From the NCBI RefSeq assembly GCF_905171765.1, contig NC_053392.1:500880556-500944555 (forward strand): DNA of 64,000 nt. The letters run 5' to 3'. Positions within the stretch are counted from its first letter, which is position 1, and each line of letters opens with the position of its first letter. Both the position numbers and the translations under genes were made by a program. Positions 62,190-64,000 of this stretch are shown piece by piece. The notes under the pieces are model-generated. The model had not been told where the DNA came from and made no database searches. It saw only the letters and a list, made by a program, of their open reading frames with translations. The DNA is from Bufo bufo. Its lineage: Eukaryota > Chordata > Amphibia > Anura > Bufonidae.

Positions 62190-64000
62190 ATGGAACAAGA
62201 TAGTATTATCAATTTGAGCAACACTATATTAACACCAGCACAAAGTTCCCTTTTGAATAAAGGATTAAAATTCGCACCAAGCGCACAATTAAACAAATTT
62301 AATACCTACATTGGGATCCAAAAATTTATGAGGAATATATGCCTAAAAAAATACTTCATTAAAAATCCGACTGTTACAACTATACAAAGAGAAGAAAGTT
62401 TTAAACATACAAATCTAAAGAATAGATCAAAAAAATTCCCCAGAAACGAAATTGGCCCAGAGATGGGAAGCTTCCAAAAGAATGTGGAAGCGGATCTAAG
62501 AAAAATAAAAGAAAAGCGACTGTACAGGAAAAATTTATCAAATGGAGAAGTGTCCGCAATTAGGGAATTACAAAAGAATGAGAAAATCACGATCCGCCCC
62601 GCAGACAAAGGCGGGGCGATCGTGGTTTTGGATACCGCTAAGTATATACAAGAGTGCTTTAGGCAACTCTCTGACAGCCTGACATATAAAAAACTTGAAA
62701 CAGATCCTACAAAGATATTTAGTGATAAGTTAGAAGAATACTGCCAGAGAGGTGCCCAGATGGGTATTTTGTCACAACAAGAATCTGATTATATTATGGG
62801 GACGCCCGGAAGACTCCCAGTCTTTTACTGCCTTCCTAAGGTGCATAAGGACATGGAGAGTCCTCCGGGCCGCCCCATAGTATCAGGTATTGGCTCTTTA
62901 ACATCTAATTTATCAAGATATATAGACACATGGCTACAACCCATGGTGAAAACGACCATCTCATACCTGAGAGATACTACTCAAATCATTCAGGTATTGG
63001 AAGGGTTGAACGTGGGAAAGGACTGGATTATGACCACGTTAGATATCCAGTCCCTCTACACGGTAATAGACCATGAGGCTGGAATAAGAGCCATTAGAGT
63101 ACAGTTGGAAAATAGCAAGACAATGAAGAAGCTACAATCAGATTTTATTTTAGAAGGGATTGAACACATCTTACAACATAACTATTTTTATTTTGAAGGA
63201 AGTTTTTATTTACAGATCAGAGGAACGGCCATGGGCACCAGGTTTGCCCCCAGCTATGCAAACCTGTTCCTAGCACAATGGGAGCAGGAAACCATTGATT
63301 TGCATAGAGGGGGCAACCTGGTGCTCTGGCGACGTTATATAGATGACGTGCTTTTAATTTGGAAGGGAGATCAAGCTAGTCTCAAAAAATTCATAGGGGA
63401 ATTAAATGTAAATAACCTAAATTTGGTTTTTATCCAAAGTATTAATGTGACAGAAATTGAATTTTTAGACTTGTCGATCATGAGAACAGCCGAAAAGTAT
63501 ATTTGTAAGACATACCAAAAACCTTCGGCCAGGAATGCATTTATTTTACACTCCAGCTGCCACTTGCCAAACTGGCTACTAAATGTACCCTTCGGACAGT
63601 TCCGTAGATTAAAACGGAACTGTACTGAAGAGGCCCAATTTGAAGTGGAAGCCATGCATTTGAAAGAGAAATTCCTGGCCAAACAATATCCGAGTCACAT
63701 ACTAGAAGGGTCATTGGAAAAGGTTAGGAAATTACCAAGGAGCACACTATTGACTGTAAAAACAGCTGAACAGAATGAGACAGACTCCCAATTTAGGATT
63801 ATCCTTCCCTATATAACACAAAGAAGGAAAGTGGAAGAAATTATTAAACGCCATTGGCACCACCTTCTGCAAGATAAAGTTATAGGTAGGATAATACCAA
63901 CAAGACCTCAAATAACTTATACAAGGGCGGCGAATTTAGGGATAAAAGTGGCCCCTTCGATTAAAACTATGAAGACTAAGACATCAAATGCTGGGAGACT
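62190..64000 (+). CDS. PLE3 ORF2: reverse transcriptase, open to the window end
   Basis: ATG 62190, 603 codons without a stop, continuing beyond the window. Motifs: RPADKGGAIVVLD (~136), FYCLPKVHKDMESPPGRPIV (~212), TLDIQSLYTVI (~283), RGTAMGTRFAPSYANLF (~344), RRYIDDVLLIWKGD with catalytic Asp pair (~382), then the thumb-like region LDLSIMRTAEKYICKTYQ and the PFGQFRRLKRNCT block. Same order as PLE1 ORF2 but only distantly similar. The GIY-YIG endonuclease expected at the C-terminus lies outside. Apparently functional RT. Confidence 0.92.
   Translation, partial: MEQDSIINLSNTILTPAQSSLLNKGLKFAPSAQLNKFNTYIGIQKFMRNICLKKYFIKNPTVTTIQREESFKHTNLKNRSKKFPRNEIGPEMGSFQKNVEADLRKIKEKRLYRKNLSNGEVSAIRELQKNEKITIRPADKGGAIVVLDTAKYIQECFRQLSDSLTYKKLETDPTKIFSDKLEEYCQRGAQMGILSQQESDYIMGTPGRLPVFYCLPKVHKDMESPPGRPIVSGIGSLTSNLSRYIDTWLQPMVKTTISYLRDTTQIIQVLEGLNVGKDWIMTTLDIQSLYTVIDHEAGIRAIRVQLENSKTMKKLQSDFILEGIEHILQHNYFYFEGSFYLQIRGTAMGTRFAPSYANLFLAQWEQETIDLHRGGNLVLWRRYIDDVLLIWKGDQASLKKFIGELNVNNLNLVFIQSINVTEIEFLDLSIMRTAEKYICKTYQKPSARNAFILHSSCHLPNWLLNVPFGQFRRLKRNCTEEAQFEVEAMHLKEKFLAKQYPSHILEGSLEKVRKLPRSTLLTVKTAEQNETDSQFRIILPYITQRRKVEEIIKRHWHHLLQDKVIGRIIPTRPQITYTRAANLGIKVAPSIKTMKTKTSNAGR

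Larger units (their letters stand above)
58943..64000 (+). mobile_element. Penelope-like element PLE3, cut by the window end
   Basis: Inverted pLTR arm (58943-59881), 295 bp spacer, forward pLTR arm (60177-61115), ORF1 (61261-62178) and ORF2 (62190 to the edge). Each arm carries a hammerhead. Sequence and protein differ clearly from PLE1/PLE2, so it is a different PLE lineage. Frames are intact as far as visible and the arms nearly identical, both signs of recent activity. The right end, endonuclease and TSD are outside. Confidence 0.87.

Overview
The window looks like vertebrate, most likely amphibian (frog-type), repeat DNA. It carries ZBED-type hAT elements, a Tc1 element with ~200 bp inverted repeats, TTAA-targeting elements including T2/Kolobok-like MITEs (TTAAAGGRR ends), chromodomain Ty3/gypsy elements, and endonuclease-bearing Penelope-like elements (PLEs) with hammerhead ribozymes. 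I found no host protein-coding gene, rRNA or tRNA gene. Almost every base can be assigned to a mobile element or a tandem repeat, and nearly all insertions can be defined by their target-site duplications (TSDs).

Layout. (a) 1-2798: 5' part of a hAT element on the minus strand; its transposase frame runs off the left edge. (b) 3721-39240: one nested stack. A hAT (A, TSD GTGGCTTT) holds a second hAT of the same family (B, 5687-33625, TSD ATGTTAAT). B holds a Tc1 (6306-30284, TA). The Tc1 holds a TTAA element (K1, 6410-28570). K1 holds a T2-like MITE, an LTR retrotransposon (8326-26358, TSD GTAAC) and a solo LTR (26553-27044, TSD GTTTT). The LTR retrotransposon is split in its 5' LTR by a Penelope-like element (PLE1, 8857-24938). 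PLE1 holds a hAT MITE, a chromovirus (12464-17912, TSD AGAGG) and another TTAA element (21521-24324). hAT-A also holds a mariner fold-back element (37936-38832) and its own decayed transposase (34.0-37.0 kb). (c) 39249-41698: TTAA-element and PLE fragments in minisatellite, with a well-formed hammerhead. (d) 41708-51477: a second PLE on the minus strand (PLE2, TSD ATGTTAGGT), split by a second, different chromovirus (44874-49918) whose LTR contains a 5S rRNA-like segment. (e) 51487-58942: a ~750 bp tandem repeat, two nonautonomous hATs with 8 bp TSDs, a T2-like MITE and a near-perfect palindromic MITE. (f) 58943-64000: a third, different PLE (PLE3) beginning with a 939 bp almost perfect inverted repeat, each arm with a hammerhead, followed by two open reading frames. 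The second (RT) frame is uninterrupted for 603 codons and runs off the right edge.

Function. The only plausibly expressed machinery is selfish. PLE3 could encode an ORF1 protein and an RT; the PLE terminal repeats carry self-cleaving RNA motifs; chromovirus 1 keeps a full-length pol with all catalytic residues but a frameshift in protease. Everything else is visibly broken. The stack allows a relative dating: hAT-A is oldest, and chromovirus 1, the 9365-10672 MITE and the 21521-24324 element are youngest. All coordinates come from reading the sequence; no alignment or database search was run.
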